From positions 248,379-312,378 of the forward strand of contig NZ_BMOU01000004.1 of NCBI RefSeq assembly GCF_014647235.1: a stretch of 64,000 bases of DNA, in the 5' to 3' direction. A program made the translations under genes and the position numbers. Source of the DNA: Haloarcula pellucida. Lineage in GTDB: Archaea > Halobacteriota > Halobacteria > Halobacteriales > Haloarculaceae. The stretch's first letter is position 1. Each line of letters opens with the position of its first letter. The notes beneath the pieces are model-generated. The model ran no database searches. It was not told the DNA's origin and worked only from the letters and a program-made list of their open reading frames with translations. This document shows positions 1-9,845 of the stretch, piece by piece.

Positions 1-1019
1 ACCCACGCCTGATTCGTACAGATGTTCGAGGTGGCACGCTCCTTGCGGATGTGTTGTTCGCGCGTCTGGAGCGTCAGCGTGTAGGCCCGGCGGTCGTTGG
101 CGTCCTCGCTGGCGCCGACGAGACGACCGGGGACCTGCCGGAGGTACTCCTCGCGGGTGACGAACATCCCGAGACCGAAGCCGTATGCGGTGCCGATGCC
201 CAGCGAGGCGGCGTCGCCGACCACCACGTCGGCGCCCACGTCGGCCGGGCGCTCCAGCAGGGCCAGTGCGACCGGGTCCGATCCGAGACAGAACAGGGCG
301 TCGTGGTCGTCGGTCACGTCGCCCACGCTCGCGAGATTCTCCGCGACGACGCCCCGCACGCTCGGCGTCTCGGCGTACACCATCGCCACGTCCTCGTCGG
401 CCATCTCGGCGAGGGCGGCGACGTCGGCTTGCCCGTCGTCCATCGGATACGACTCGACAGAGAGGTCGGGGCCATCCGCGTAGTTCTCCAGCACCGCGTG
501 CTTGCCGTCACGCAGGTGTTCGGGGACCAGAATCCGGTCGCCCGACACCGAGCGGACCCGCTGGGAGAGCGTCGCCGCCTCGCCCAGCGCCGTCGCGGCG
601 TCGTACATCGAGCAGTTGGCGACCCCCAGTCCGGTCAACTCGACCAGCATCGACTGGTACTCGAACAGCGCCTGCAGGAACCCCTGTGCGATTTCGGGTT
701 GATACTGCGTGTAGGAGGTCAGGAACTCGGACCGTTTCGAGAGGTCGTCGACGACGCTCGGCACGTAGTGGTCGTAGTGGCCCCGACCGAGAAATTCCGT
801 CAGGTCGTCGTTGCGCCGGAGGAGACGGGCCGCCTCCCGGCGTGTCTCACGCTCGCCCCGGGCGTCGATGCCAAAGTCGCCGTCGAAGGCGACGGCGTCG
901 GGCACGTCGAACAGTGCCTCGACGTCGTCGACTCCCAGCGCCTCCAGCATCGCCGCCGTCTCGGCCGGCGTGTGCGGTGCGTACGGACTGCCAGTCGTGG
1001 ATACGTCACTCTCGCTCAT
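1..1019 (-). CDS. gcvPA: Glycine dehydrogenase (decarboxylating) subunit 1, 3' part cut by window edge
   Basis: The N-terminal subunit of the two-subunit glycine cleavage P-protein, which decarboxylates glycine with PLP and passes the aminomethyl group to the lipoyl arm of GcvH. Reading from ATG at 1019, 339 codons are visible and remain open at base 1. Recognisable family blocks are the start [17 protein letters not shown], the segment [20 protein letters not shown] and the late block [12 protein letters not shown] just before the edge. The PLP lysine of this enzyme lies in the separate gcvPB subunit, which is not visible here. The gene sits 118 bases downstream of gcvH on the same strand, so it belongs to a T-H-PA cluster but may have its own promoter. 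Confidence 0.93.
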   Translation of the reverse strand, partial: MSESDVSTTGSPYAPHTPAETAAMLEALGVDDVEALFDVPDAVAFDGDFGIDARGERETRREAARLLRRNDDLTEFLGRGHYDHYVPSVVDDLSKRSEFLTSYTQYQPEIAQGFLQALFEYQSMLVELTGLGVANCSMYDAATALGEAATLSQRVRSVSGDRILVPEHLRDGKHAVLENYADGPDLSVESYPMDDGQADVAALAEMADEDVAMVYAETPSVRGVVAENLASVGDVTDDHDALFCLGSDPVALALLERPADVGADVVVGDAASLGIGTAYGFGLGMFVTREEYLRQVPGRLVGASEDANDRRAYTLTLQTREQHIRKERATSNICTNQAW

Positions 1020-1137
1020 TGGTAGGAACGCCCATCCGCACGGGTGGACATGATGGCTGATGCTAGCAACCGACTGTACATTAGCCTACTCCTTCCCCCG
1101 GTCCGCGCGAGAGAGTCCCACGCGGTCGAACGCGTGA

Positions 1138-1521
1138 CTACGCGATCTGGTCGCCGTACTCCTCGGGCGAGAGCAGGTCGTCGAGTTCGCCCGCGTCGGC
1201 CAGTTCGACTTCGAGCATCCAGCCCTCGCCGAAGGGGTCCTCGTTGACCAGTTCCGGTTCGTCGAACAGGGCGTCGTTGACGGCGGTCACCGTCCCCGAA
1301 ACCGGGGCGTACACGTCAGAGACGGCCTTTATCGACTCGACGACGCCGAACTCCTCGCCGGCGGTCAGTTCCTCGCCGTCGTCGGGCAGTTCGACGAAGA
1401 CCACGTCGCCCAGTTCGTCCTGAGCGAAGTCGGTGATGCCGACACGAGCGGTCGCGTCGTCTACGCGCACCCACTCGTGGGACTCCAGATATCGCAGGTC
1501 GTCGGGAACGTCGAAGCTCAT
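1138..1521 (-). CDS. gcvH: Glycine cleavage system H protein
   Basis: The lipoyl carrier that shuttles the aminomethyl intermediate between the P, T and L proteins of glycine cleavage. It is 127 residues long, normal for the family. The lipoylation site is Lys65 in [14 protein letters not shown], and the N-terminus [13 protein letters not shown] is typical. The ATG at 1521 overlaps the gcvT stop codon in an ATGA arrangement, so translation is probably coupled to gcvT. The longer reading frame that runs upstream of this start in the same phase is antisense-type shadow and not part of the protein. Confidence 0.96.
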   Translation of the reverse strand: MSFDVPDDLRYLESHEWVRVDDATARVGITDFAQDELGDVVFVELPDDGEELTAGEEFGVVESIKAVSDVYAPVSGTVTAVNDALFDEPELVNEDPFGEGWMLEVELADAGELDDLLSPEEYGDQIA

Positions 1522-2609
1522 CTGTCGATGAATGGGGGGGCCCGGGTACGTGCCTTCTTCGGTTCGCCGCGAACGACGACGCGCAGCGACGTGCCGGGGT
1601 CGCGGTACTCGACGGGGAGATACGCCAGCGCGATAGCCTCGCCGAGCGTCGGACTCATCGTCCCACTCGTCACGTGGCCTATCGACTCGCCGTCCGGAGT
1701 CTGCACCTCGTAGCCGTGGCGCGGAATCCCTCGGTCGACCAGTTCGATGCCGACCAGTTTCTCCGTGATGCCCTCGGCGTCCTGCTGTTCGAGCGCGTCG
1801 CGGCCGACGAACTCGGTGTCGAGTTTGACCGTCCAGCCGATGCCGGCCTCGTATGGCGTCCGCGGTTCGTCCTCGGGGTCGAAGTCCTGTCCCGAGAGGA
1901 GAAACCCCATCTCCAGACGAAGGGTGTCCCGCGCACCGAGGCCACAGGGCGGACACTCCAGTGCTGTCCACACCGTCTCGGCCGCGTCCCACGGACACAG
2001 TATCTCGAACCCGCGCTCGCCCGTATAGCCCGTTCGCGCGACCAGCGAGTCGACGCCAGCGACCGGTCCGCGTTCGACGCCGAACCGGTCCATCTCGGCG
2101 AGGCGAATATCGGTTCGCTCGGCCAGCAGATCCGGCGCGTCCGGCCCTTGAAGTGCGATCATGGCGTACTCCGTGGTCCGGTTCGTGACTGTCGCGTCCA
2201 GGCCCCACTGCTCTCGGTGGCTCGTCCACCGCTCGGCCATCTCCTCGTCGTGGCCCGCGTTGGGAACGAACAGGAACTCGTCGTCTGCTTCCGCCGGTAA
2301 TCGGTAGACGACGGTGTCGTCGAGCATGACGCCGTCGCCGTCCGTTATCGCGGCGTACTGTGCCTCTCCGGGGTCCAGCGCCGCCACGTCGTTGGTCGTC
2401 AACCGCTGGGTGAGGCGTTCTGCCTCGGGCCCGTCGACGGTTACCTCGCCCATGTGCGAGACGTCGAACTTCCCGACGGCGGACCGAACGGTGGCGTGTT
2501 CCTCGCGAATCGACTCGAACTCGACGGGCATCTCCCACCCGCCGAAGTCCGTCATGCTGGCACCGGCCTCCTCGTGGACCCCCGAGAGCGGGGGTGTCCG
2601 CAGTGACAT
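1518..2609 (-). CDS. gcvT: Glycine cleavage system T protein (aminomethyltransferase)
   Basis: Transfers the methylene group from aminomethyl-GcvH to a tetrahydrofolate or tetrahydromethanopterin-type carrier and releases ammonia. It is 363 residues long. Family motifs include [12 protein letters not shown] near residues 20-31 and KFDVSHMGE near 47-55. An in-frame start 25 codons further upstream (2684) exists, but the extension is not family-like, so ATG at 2609 ([16 protein letters not shown]) is preferred. It is the first gene of the gcvT-gcvH pair. About 75-95 bases upstream lies a 22-base motif (2683-2704) that recurs upstream of the NYN gene. Its GATTTAT end could act as a TATA box, giving a leader of about 50 bases. 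Confidence 0.95.
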   Translation of the reverse strand: MSLRTPPLSGVHEEAGASMTDFGGWEMPVEFESIREEHATVRSAVGKFDVSHMGEVTVDGPEAERLTQRLTTNDVAALDPGEAQYAAITDGDGVMLDDTVVYRLPAEADDEFLFVPNAGHDEEMAERWTSHREQWGLDATVTNRTTEYAMIALQGPDAPDLLAERTDIRLAEMDRFGVERGPVAGVDSLVARTGYTGERGFEILCPWDAAETVWTALECPPCGLGARDTLRLEMGFLLSGQDFDPEDEPRTPYEAGIGWTVKLDTEFVGRDALEQQDAEGITEKLVGIELVDRGIPRHGYEVQTPDGESIGHVTSGTMSPTLGEAIALAYLPVEYRDPGTSLRVVVRGEPKKARTRAPPFIDR

Positions 2610-2980
2610 AGCCGAGAAATCGCCCCCGGTCACCTTACTACTTGGCCTCTGGTCGCGGTCTGGGACGGTTTCGACAGAACTCATAAATCACATATCGCGA
2701 TATCAAATCACGTTCGTGGCGTCACGGGCGGCCTGCGGAGCGGAGCGATAGAACGGCGGTTCGGTATACGGCGGTGACGACACCAGACGGAGAGTCGTAG
2801 CGGTAGACGGCGTCTGCGGGGCTGCGGACCGCTTCTCGTGTGGGCGCGGGATGACGTTCCTCGGGGCGGCGATGAAGCGACACGCGGGGTCGCAGACCGG
2901 TGATTGGCTCGTCGACGTGGGGTTCATCGGCCTCACTGTTCCGCCTCGCGTCGCTACCTTCGATACCCTACCGACGAGAC
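2610..2980. other. 371-bp intergenic region with no convincing gene
   Basis: This lies between the gcvT start and the DUF2071 stop, both on the minus strand. It holds the 22-base element at 2683-2704, which includes the perfect palindrome ATATCGCGATAT at 2692-2703. A 74-codon minus-strand frame (2703-2927) is open, but its product is basic, proline-rich and unlike the acidic proteins around it, so I do not call it. No tRNA-like or strong terminator structure was seen. Confidence 0.6.
2683..2704 (-). promoter_or_regulatory. 22-base element, copy 1, upstream of gcvT
   Basis: On the minus strand it begins GATATCGCGATAT and ends TGATTTAT. It matches the plus-strand element at 3739-3760 in 19 of 22 positions, in inverted orientation. 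The inner ATATCGCGATAT is a perfect 12-base palindrome. The terminal GATTTAT could be a TATA box for gcvT. An operator-plus-promoter role is inferred from the shared position upstream of two genes. Confidence 0.45.
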
Positions 2981-3679
2981 CTAGTCGTCGCGAACGTGCT
3001 TGCTCCGTGATGCGACCACGTCGAGGCCGGGGCTGTAGTAGTAGACTGGGTCGCCGTCGGGTCGTGCGAACCCGTGTGCCGAGAGGTAGGTGTTCGTCTC
3101 GACGTCGGCGGCGGCGGGGTACAGCGTCCACGGGTCGTGTTCGACGTCGGTGTATCTGAGCGACCCGTCCTGTGCTTCGGTGTAGAACCGATAGCGCTCG
3201 ACGAGGAATTCGCCGAACGGGTCGTCGGATGCCGAGAACGGCACGCCGGTCGGCCAGTAGGCCCCCGCGTACTGCGCGGGGCGGGAGCCCGGATGTCGAC
3301 GGCGGCCGCTGAACCGCACTCGGCCGTCGTCCCAGCACAGCGAGATGCGCGCGTAGTAGTACGGGAGGTGATGAAACAGGCGCGCGCCGACGACGCTCGA
3401 GATACCCTGCGCGTCGAGGCTGAAGAAGTAGACGCTCGGGACGTCTTCGCGTGTGACGTACGTCCGCACGTTGAGTTCGGGTAACCGGATACCGAACGCT
3501 TCGGGAAGGCCCTTCGGCCGGACGGCGACGTTGGTGAACGGCACGATCGAGAGCCACGCCGACCCGTCGAACACGTCGGGCACCAACCGGTCGGGGAGGT
3601 GTGCGTCCATCACCGCCGGGTCGACCGGCCAGTTCTCGAACAGAAGGTGCCGCCATCCCATCTCCAGCGGGAGGACCAT
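2981..3679 (-). CDS. DUF2071 family protein (YqjF-like)
   Basis: A 232-residue protein that I place in the DUF2071 family (YqjF-like, related to acetoacetate decarboxylase folds) from its overall pattern: WRHLLFENWPVDPAVMDAHL near the start, DGSAWLSIVPFTNV, and the paired FFSLDAQGISSV block. The biochemical role of the family is not established, and no catalytic residue can be named from sequence alone. The start is set at ATG 3679 (MVLPLEMGWRHLLFENW). The frame stays open upstream to 3793, but that part crosses the promoter region shared with the divergent NYN gene. It is a single gene, flanked at both ends by the inverted 22-base elements at 2683-2704 and 3739-3760. Confidence 0.8.
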   Translation of the reverse strand: MVLPLEMGWRHLLFENWPVDPAVMDAHLPDRLVPDVFDGSAWLSIVPFTNVAVRPKGLPEAFGIRLPELNVRTYVTREDVPSVYFFSLDAQGISSVVGARLFHHLPYYYARISLCWDDGRVRFSGRRRHPGSRPAQYAGAYWPTGVPFSASDDPFGEFLVERYRFYTEAQDGSLRYTDVEHDPWTLYPAAADVETNTYLSAHGFARPDGDPVYYYSPGLDVVASRSKHVRDD

Positions 3680-3738
3680 AGAGCCACTCTGCGGTCCGGA
3701 GGAAAATCCCTTTGGGCAGCGGGCCAAGCACTCGATTC

Positions 3739-3760
3739 GATATAGCGGTATTTGATTTAT
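3739..3760 (+). promoter_or_regulatory. 22-base element, copy 2, upstream of the NYN gene
   Basis: Begins GATATAGCGGTAT and ends TGATTTAT, differing from copy 1 (2683-2704, opposite strand) at three positions. It lies 64-85 bases before the NYN start codon. The core ATAGCGGTAT (near-palindromic) also occurs at about 14391-14400 in the promoter of the metallophosphatase-ppk1 operon. A role as a regulator site plus TATA box is inferred. Confidence 0.45.
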
Positions 3761-3823
3761 TACTCGAACGACCACCGAGACCCGAAACGCCACACATAAG
3801 CCCAGCGGCGGGCGAGAGGGCGC

Positions 3824-4288
3824 ATGAACTTGTTTCGTCGCCTCGTCGGTGACGACGCCGACGACCGGACGCGCGTCGGGTTGTACGTCGACGGCCCGAA
3901 CGTGTTGCGCTCGGAGTTCGACGTCGACTTAGACGAGGTTCGGACCATCGCAGAATCGTACGGGCCGTTAGCAACGACCAGACTGTACCTCGACGAGAAC
4001 GCCTCGCCGGGGCTGATTCAGGCCGGCGAAGCCCGCGGTTTCGAAGTCGTCACCACGAGCGGCGACGTGGACGTGCGTCTGGCCGTCGACGCGACGGCGG
4101 CCGTCGCGGCCGACCGTATCGACGTGCTCGTCGTCGCCTCGCGCGATACGGACTTCAAACCAGCACTGGAGGTCGCTGCCCGGAACGACGTCCGGACCGT
4201 CGCGCTTGCACCCGGCGAACACGGGAAGTCCGATGCACTCCAGAACGCCGCCCAGGACGCCCTCTCGCTGGAAGCCGACGTCGAATAG
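3824..4288 (+). CDS. NYN-domain protein (TIGR00288-like)
   Basis: A 154-residue protein with a NYN (PIN-like, metal-dependent RNase fold) domain over nearly its whole length. Acidic residues expected at the active site are visible in YVDGPNVL (Asp23), in GDVDVRLAVD and in ASRDTDFKPAL. The known family is thought to act on RNA, but its substrate in haloarchaea is unknown. A possible TATA box, ACATAAG at about 3794-3800, lies about 27 bases before ATG, consistent with a leaderless transcript. A second candidate is the GATTTAT at 3754-3760. It is transcribed away from the DUF2071 gene and followed by the TatD-like gene, which has its own promoter. Confidence 0.85.
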   Translation: MNLFRRLVGDDADDRTRVGLYVDGPNVLRSEFDVDLDEVRTIAESYGPLATTRLYLDENASPGLIQAGEARGFEVVTTSGDVDVRLAVDATAAVAADRIDVLVVASRDTDFKPALEVAARNDVRTVALAPGEHGKSDALQNAAQDALSLEADVE

Positions 4289-4324
4289 CGAACGCCTTTT
4301 TGTGCGGGCACCGGACCACCGGAT

Positions 4325-5170
4325 ATGGACATCGAGGAGACGCCGGTACTCGACAACCACATGCATCTGGACCCGGTGCAGGGCCGGAACGTCGAGGCCG
4401 TAGAGGAGTTCGCCGAACAGGGCGGCACCCACCTGCTCGTCCTCAACAAACCGTCGTGGCACCTCGTCGAGGCCGCGACCGACGAGTCGACGTTCCGCGA
4501 GGCGTTCGACCTGACTGTCGGCGCCGTCGAGTCCGCGACGGAGGTACTGCCCGGCCGGGCGTGGCCGGTGCTGGGGGTCCACCCGGCACTCGTCTCGAAG
4601 TTGGTCGAAGACGGCTACACGCCCGCGGCGGCCCGCGACATCATGCAGACGGGGCTGGACGTGGCCGCGGAGTACGTCAGAGACGGCCCGGCGCTGGCCA
4701 TCAAGTCGGGGCGACCCCACTACGACGTCGACGAGGACGTGTGGGACGCCTCGAACGCCGTGATGTGTCACGCCTTCGAACTGGCCGCCGACGGGGACTT
4801 CGCGGTCCAGCTGCACACTGAAGGTGGCGAGGACTTCGAGCAGGTGGCACAGTGGGCCGAGGAACGTGGCATGGACCGCCGACAGGTCGTCAAGCACTAC
4901 TCCGGCGGCCGGTTACAGGGCCCCACGAAGTCCGTCCTCGCGGACAAGGACGAACTGGAGATCGCTATCGAGGAGGGCGACCCGTTCCTCATGGAGACGG
5001 ACTACATCGACGACCCGGACCGACCCGGCGCAGTACTGGGGCCGAAGACGGTGCCACGGCGCGTCCGGTGGCTGTTAGAAGCGGGGCACGAGGAGGCGGT
5101 GCGGACCGCACACGTCGAGACGCCGCGTGCGGTGTACGGTATCGACACCGAAGCGACGCTCACCGAGTGA
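4325..5170 (+). CDS. TatD-related metal-dependent hydrolase
   Basis: A 281-residue amidohydrolase-fold protein of the archaeal TatD-related group. Metal ligands start at NHMHLD (His12, His14). Further ligand-type residues are in LHTEGGEDFEQV, VVKHYSGGR and ETDYIDDPDRPG, the last containing the Asp-rich loop near the C-terminus. TatD proteins are DNases or exonucleases in other organisms, but this archaeal branch is uncharacterised, so the substrate is open. A T-tract box (TTTTT at 4297-4301) lies about 26 bases before ATG and suggests a leaderless start. It converges with pstB with only 24 bases between stop codons. Confidence 0.88.
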   Translation: MDIEETPVLDNHMHLDPVQGRNVEAVEEFAEQGGTHLLVLNKPSWHLVEAATDESTFREAFDLTVGAVESATEVLPGRAWPVLGVHPALVSKLVEDGYTPAAARDIMQTGLDVAAEYVRDGPALAIKSGRPHYDVDEDVWDASNAVMCHAFELAADGDFAVQLHTEGGEDFEQVAQWAEERGMDRRQVVKHYSGGRLQGPTKSVLADKDELEIAIEEGDPFLMETDYIDDPDRPGAVLGPKTVPRRVRWLLEAGHEEAVRTAHVETPRAVYGIDTEATLTE

Positions 5171-5194
5171 GGACAGAACGAAGCGGTTGGGACG

Positions 5195-6076
5195 TTATCC
5201 GAACTTCCCGGTGATGTAGTCCTCGACGCGCTGACTCTCGGGGTTCTCGAATATCTTGTCCGTGTCGTCGAACTCGACGAGTTCGCCGCCGGTGAGGAAG
5301 ACGGCCGTCTTATCGGAGATGCGGGCCGCCTGCTGCATGTTGTGCGTGACGATGACGACGGTGTACTCCTCGGAGAGTTCCTCGATTAGGTCCTCGATTT
5401 GGGAGGTGGCGATGGGGTCTAGCGCCGAGGCCGGTTCGTCCATCAGCACGACTTCGGGGTCGACGGCGATGGCCCGCGCGATGCAGAGTCGCTGTTGCTG
5501 GCCACCCGAGAGGTCGAGTGCGGATTCGTCGAGGCGGTCTTTGACCTCGTCCCACAGGGCCGCCTTCTTCAGGGACTCCTCGATGACCTCGTCCATATTT
5601 TCGGTCTTGTCCTGCGTGCGCAGGCCGTAGGCGACGTTGTCGTAGATGCTCTTCGGGAAGGGGTTGGGGTGCTGGAACACCATCCCGATGCGCCGGCGGA
5701 GCGCCACCGGGTCGACGTCGTCGTCGTAGACGTTCTTGCCCTTGAAGGTCAGTTCTCCCTCGACGCGGGCGATATCGATGAGGTCGTTCATGCGGTTGAT
5801 ACACCGCAGGAACGTCGACTTCCCACACCCGGAGGGGCCGATCATCGCGGTCACCTGATTCTCGGGGATTTCGAGGTCGATGTGCTGGAGCGCCTGCGTC
5901 TCCCCGTAGAACACGTCGAGGTCTCGCGAGCGGATGACGGTCTTACCCGACGTGACGCCGCCGCGTTCGGCGTTCTCGTCTAACCCGCCCTTGCCGGGAT
6001 CGGTACTGATGAGCGACTCCTCCTCTGCCTCGTCGTGCTGTGCCTCGGTCTCTGTCGCCATGTCCTCTGTGGTCAT
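5195..6076 (-). CDS. pstB: Phosphate ABC transporter ATP-binding protein PstB
   Basis: The ATPase that powers high-affinity phosphate import. It has 293 residues: an acidic N-terminal extension of about 45 residues, then the ABC domain. Walker [10 protein letters not shown] is at 80-88, the signature LSGGQQQR at 189-196 and Walker B VVLMDEP at 209-215. The segment [11 protein letters not shown] is the usual PstB C-terminus. The start ATG shares one base with the pstA stop (TAATG), so the two are translationally coupled. It is last in pstS-pstC-pstA-pstB. Confidence 0.97.
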   Translation of the reverse strand: MTTEDMATETEAQHDEAEEESLISTDPGKGGLDENAERGGVTSGKTVIRSRDLDVFYGETQALQHIDLEIPENQVTAMIGPSGCGKSTFLRCINRMNDLIDIARVEGELTFKGKNVYDDDVDPVALRRRIGMVFQHPNPFPKSIYDNVAYGLRTQDKTENMDEVIEESLKKAALWDEVKDRLDESALDLSGGQQQRLCIARAIAVDPEVVLMDEPASALDPIATSQIEDLIEELSEEYTVVIVTHNMQQAARISDKTAVFLTGGELVEFDDTDKIFENPESQRVEDYITGKFG

Positions 6077-7728
6077 TAATGAGCCTCCTGTTGGTATTTG
6101 TTCCGCACGAGAATCGCCACGCTGTTCATCGTCAGCATCACGATGAGCAGGGTCACCACGCCCGCAGCGACGACGCCGTACCGGAAGTCAGGCGAGGGCT
6201 GGAACGCCCACGCGTAGATCTGCAACGGCATCGCGGTCAACTGGCTGAACAGCCCCGACGGCGGCGAGAACTTCGTCGTCGCCACGCCGATCATGATGAG
6301 CGGTGCCGCCTCGCCGATGGCGCGGCCGAGCGCCAGAATCGTCCCCGTCAGGATGCCCGGAATCGACCGAGGGAGGACGACGTTCCGGATGGTCTGCCAG
6401 CGGGTCGCACCCATTCCGTAGGAGGCCTGCCGGAGCGAGTCCGGCACGGACCGAATCGCCTCCTGCGCGGAGATGATGACGATCGGGAGAATGAGCAGAG
6501 AGAGCGTCAGCGCTGCCGTGAGCACCGTCCCGACCCCGAACCCGCCGTAGGTAACCGGACCGAGACTGGCTTCGACGTTGACGAAGATACCCAGGCCCAG
6601 CAGTCCGTAGACCACCGACGGGACGCCAGCGAGGTTCGAGATGTTGACCTTGATGATTCGGGAGACGCTAGAGAACGGGCCGCTCGTCGGCGCGTACTCT
6701 TCGAGATAGATGGCCGTGCCGACGCCGAAGACGAAGGTGAACACGCTGACCAGCACGATGAGGAACACCGACCCGATGATGGCCGGGTACAGCCCCGCTT
6801 CTCGCGCGTTCGAGGCCTGAATCGCTGGCGGGCTGGTGACGTACTGCCACGTGAGCCACGGCGTCGGTTCGGTCGCACCGAGCGCGCCGACGATGAACTC
6901 ACCGAGCAGGAAGCCGAGAACGGCGATGGCCGGCAACGCGAAGGCGGCCCAGCGCTCGCGGTGGCGCGCCGTGTCGATGGCGGCGAACCCGACCGGGAGG
7001 CCGAACATCACGAGGCCGATGAGCCACACCGAGCGAGCTATCTGGGGAACCATGTCGACGACCGGCACGCCGACGATAGCCAGCACCGGGAGGCCGACGC
7101 CGATGCCGATGCTCTGTCGTTTCGAGAGTTCCAGTCGGTCGTGCGCGAGGAAGGCAGCCAGTCCCGCGGCGGGGAGGACGAGCGACAGGAAGTAGACGCC
7201 CGGTGCGCCCAGCATCCCGCCGAGCGAACTGAGGACGCCCAACCCAAGCGTCCCGGCCACGGGGCCGAGGACGACGGCGGCGAGCATCCCCAGCCCGACC
7301 CACGTCGCCTCGCGGTTGTACTGCCCGTAGACGAACAGGCCGAGCGTCGGGCCGACGACGGTCAGGAAGTAGGCGAACCAGACCGGCGGGCTGGCGATGA
7401 CAGAGAGGATGATGACCGTCGCGACGGTGAGCATCACCCCGCCCAGCGTCATACTGAACAGTTCGAAGGCGCCAGCGACGACGTCGGGCCTCGTGCGTGC
7501 GTACACGAAGAACGCGAGGAGTGGCACCAGCAGCGTCGCGGTGTAAGAGAGGTACCACGTCGTGCCAGCCGATTCCAGCCCGAAGGCGTCCCAGAACACG
7601 TACGCGAGCAGGACACCCAGCGCGAGGATACCGACGATGGACGCCCCGAACGAGATGTATTTGAACGCGATGCCCTTGAGCCGGCTGACCTCGCCGAACT
7701 CCGTCTGTGTCGGTGTTTGTGTCGCCAT
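6076..7728 (-). CDS. pstA: Phosphate ABC transporter permease PstA, with long N-terminal membrane extension
   Basis: One of the two permease subunits of the phosphate importer. At 550 residues it is about twice the length of bacterial PstA. The C-terminal 290 or so residues carry the permease core, including [20 protein letters not shown] and the cytoplasmic EAA loop around [18 protein letters not shown] followed by [18 protein letters not shown]. The N-terminal half holds several extra hydrophobic segments (for example [17 protein letters not shown]). It follows pstC directly (stop TAA immediately before ATG) and overlaps pstB by one base. What the extra membrane part does is unknown. Confidence 0.95.
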   Translation of the reverse strand: MATQTPTQTEFGEVSRLKGIAFKYISFGASIVGILALGVLLAYVFWDAFGLESAGTTWYLSYTATLLVPLLAFFVYARTRPDVVAGAFELFSMTLGGVMLTVATVIILSVIASPPVWFAYFLTVVGPTLGLFVYGQYNREATWVGLGMLAAVVLGPVAGTLGLGVLSSLGGMLGAPGVYFLSLVLPAAGLAAFLAHDRLELSKRQSIGIGVGLPVLAIVGVPVVDMVPQIARSVWLIGLVMFGLPVGFAAIDTARHRERWAAFALPAIAVLGFLLGEFIVGALGATEPTPWLTWQYVTSPPAIQASNAREAGLYPAIIGSVFLIVLVSVFTFVFGVGTAIYLEEYAPTSGPFSSVSRIIKVNISNLAGVPSVVYGLLGLGIFVNVEASLGPVTYGGFGVGTVLTAALTLSLLILPIVIISAQEAIRSVPDSLRQASYGMGATRWQTIRNVVLPRSIPGILTGTILALGRAIGEAAPLIMIGVATTKFSPPSGLFSQLTAMPLQIYAWAFQPSPDFRYGVVAAGVVTLLIVMLTMNSVAILVRNKYQQEAH

Positions 7729-8736
7729 TTACTCGTACTCCTCCCGGTAGCGGCTCGCCACGACGTCGCTCACGACGTTCATCGCCAGCGTGATGACGAA
7801 CAGCGTGAGGCCGATGGCGAACAGTGACTTGTAGGCGGTCGACCCCCCGGAGATGTCCCCGCTGGCGATGTTAATCATCGCGACGGTCATCGTCGCGGAA
7901 CTCTCGGTGTAGAGTCCGATGAGGTCACCCGGTGCGACGTAGGGGATGCCGAAGGCCGACTGGACCGCCGGGATGTCCGGTGGCTGTGACCCGGCGGCGA
8001 GCACCACGGCCATGGTCTCGCCGATGGCCCGCGAGATAGCGAGGATGAACGACGAGGCGATGCCGGAGATGGCGGCCGGGACGACGATGCGGAGCGAGAC
8101 GTTGAACTTCGTCGCACCGAGCCCGTAGCCGGCCTGTCGCAGCGAGTCCGGCACCGAACTCATCGCGTCTTCGCTGATAGAGGAGACCATCGGGATGATC
8201 ATGATACCGACGACCAGCGAGGCCGAGAGCCCGTTGAACAGGCCCAGATTCGGAAAGCCGAGGCCCAGTGCCCCGTTCAGCCAGCCGATAACGACGTTGA
8301 GCGCGGGCGTGATGTAGACGATAGCGAAGTAGCCGTAGACGACCGTCGGGACGCCTGCCAGCACTTCGAGCATCGGCTTCAGCACCGAGCGCGTCCGTTC
8401 GGTCGCGTACTCACTGAGATAGATGGCCGTCAGCAGTCCGACCGGGAGCGCGATGACGGCCGCACCGATGGTGATGAGCATCGTCCCGAGCGCCAGCGGC
8501 AGGACCCCGAACGTCGTCGGTTCGCTGGCGCTGAACTCCGTCGCGGTCAGGAACTCCGCGATGGGAACGACCGAGAAGAAGTCGGCCGCGTCGAGAACCA
8601 GCACCGCGATGATACTGACGGTCGTCAGGACGGACAACACGGCACACCCGGCAAGGGCGTATCTGTACGTCGACTCCCGAACCGTCCTGAACCCCCGGTC
8701 CCCTGTGAGGTCGGGAGTCTGTCCCTCGTTGCTCAT
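7729..8736 (-). CDS. pstC: Phosphate ABC transporter permease PstC
   Basis: The second permease subunit, 335 residues long with about six membrane segments. The EAA loop region [20 protein letters not shown] and the following AISRAIGETMAVVLAAG are diagnostic. The ATG at 8736 begins MSNEGQTPDLTGDRGFRTVR, a short soluble tail before the first membrane helix. It lies 92 bases downstream of pstS. That AT-rich spacer shows no gene and may carry a processing site or weak terminator that lets pstS be made in excess, which is an inference. Confidence 0.95.
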   Translation of the reverse strand: MSNEGQTPDLTGDRGFRTVRESTYRYALAGCAVLSVLTTVSIIAVLVLDAADFFSVVPIAEFLTATEFSASEPTTFGVLPLALGTMLITIGAAVIALPVGLLTAIYLSEYATERTRSVLKPMLEVLAGVPTVVYGYFAIVYITPALNVVIGWLNGALGLGFPNLGLFNGLSASLVVGIMIIPMVSSISEDAMSSVPDSLRQAGYGLGATKFNVSLRIVVPAAISGIASSFILAISRAIGETMAVVLAAGSQPPDIPAVQSAFGIPYVAPGDLIGLYTESSATMTVAMINIASGDISGGSTAYKSLFAIGLTLFVITLAMNVVSDVVASRYREEYE

Positions 8737-8828
8737 CGTGGTCGTTGTGTCATATACTGTATCTCGGGAAAAAGTACCCGGATTGTATCTATAGTTCTAT
8801 TGTCTCTCAATACTCGCCTATGTGACGG

Positions 8829-9845
8829 TTACTGGACCTCGTCGATGACCGCGTTCAGCGCGTCCAGTTCGGCCTGCATGTCCTCCTCCGTCTTCGGGAC
8901 GAAACCGATTTCGTCGGCGATGAGCGAGGAGTTGGCGCTCTGCTCGACGTAGTAGCGGGCGAACTCGGCGACGTGTTCCTCCGCGAGGGCGCTCTTCTTC
9001 GGATACGTGAACAGCGAGCGCGAGAGGGGCTTGTACTTGCCGGACTTGGCCGTCTCCAGCGACGGCTTGACGCAGCCGTCGCCGTTGTCGATGCCCAGCG
9101 CTTTGACGGCGTCCTTGTTGCCCTGATAGTAGGCGAAGCCGAAGTAGCCGATGCCGTACTGGTCTTTCTGGACGCCCTGGAGGATGAGGTTGTCCTTCTC
9201 GGTGGCCTCGTACTTCGTGGTGTGGCTCGTCTCTTCGCCGAGGATAGTCTCGTTGAAGTAGTCGAACGTCCCGGACGTCTCGGCGGCGCCGAAGCGGCTG
9301 ATGGGTTCGTCGGGCCAGTCGCTGTTGACCTCGGCCCACGTCGAAGCCCCGTCGGCGCGCCAGATCTGTTTCAGTTGATCGGGGGTCATGCAGTCGACCC
9401 AGTCGTTCTCCGAGTTGACGATGACCGTCAGCGCGTCCGTGGCGATGTTAATCTCGTGGTACTCGACGCCGTTGTCGCTACAGAGTTGCTCTTCCTCTTT
9501 CGTGATGGGCCGGGACGCGTTGTTGAACGCGGCGTTGCCGACACAGAAGTGGTTGCTGAACCCGCCGCCGGACCCGGTCGGACTCACGCTGATATCGACG
9601 CCCGAGTGGGCGCTCTGGAACTTCTTCGCGACGGCGAACGCGATGGGGTAGACCGTACTGCTCCCCGTGATGTTTATCTCGCCGGAGAGCTGACTCGAAC
9701 CGCTGTCACCGCTGGAACCGCTGCCATCACCGGAGCCACCGTTGGAGGGCCCTTCCGTACAGCCTGCGAGAGCGAGTGCTCCGACTGCACCGGTACTTGC
9801 CAGAAAACTACGACGCGAGACGCCGCCGTTCGGTGAGTCTGTCAT
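8829..9845 (-). CDS. pstS: Phosphate-binding lipoprotein PstS
   Basis: The extracellular phosphate receptor of the Pst system, 338 residues. The twin-arginine signal SRRSFLA (Arg11-Arg12) and lipobox LALAGC (Cys29) indicate Tat export and lipid anchoring, as usual in haloarchaea. A Gly/Ser-rich linker (about residues 33-53) precedes the mature domain. Phosphate-binding blocks INITGSSTVYPI, PTGSGGGFSNH and GAAETSGTFDYF are visible. A TATA-like box GATAAATAAG (9865-9874) lies about 25 bases upstream of ATG, so the message is probably leaderless. It is first in the pst operon and divergent from phoU. Confidence 0.96.
   Translation of the reverse strand: MTDSPNGGVSRRSFLASTGAVGALALAGCTEGPSNGGSGDGSGSSGDSGSSQLSGEINITGSSTVYPIAFAVAKKFQSAHSGVDISVSPTGSGGGFSNHFCVGNAAFNNASRPITKEEEQLCSDNGVEYHEINIATDALTVIVNSENDWVDCMTPDQLKQIWRADGASTWAEVNSDWPDEPISRFGAAETSGTFDYFNETILGEETSHTTKYEATEKDNLILQGVQKDQYGIGYFGFAYYQGNKDAVKALGIDNGDGCVKPSLETAKSGKYKPLSRSLFTYPKKSALAEEHVAEFARYYVEQSANSSLIADEIGFVPKTEEDMQAELDALNAVIDEVQ

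Noticed and set aside
2703-2927. 74-codon minus-strand frame between gcvT and DUF2071
   Set aside because: The product is basic and Pro/Ser-rich, unlike haloarchaeal proteins, and the frame extends into antisense of the neighbour.
6040-7827. 595-codon plus-strand frame opposite pstA
   Set aside because: It is a high-GC antisense shadow, full of Arg, Asp and Gln, with no family pattern. pstA on the other strand is certain.
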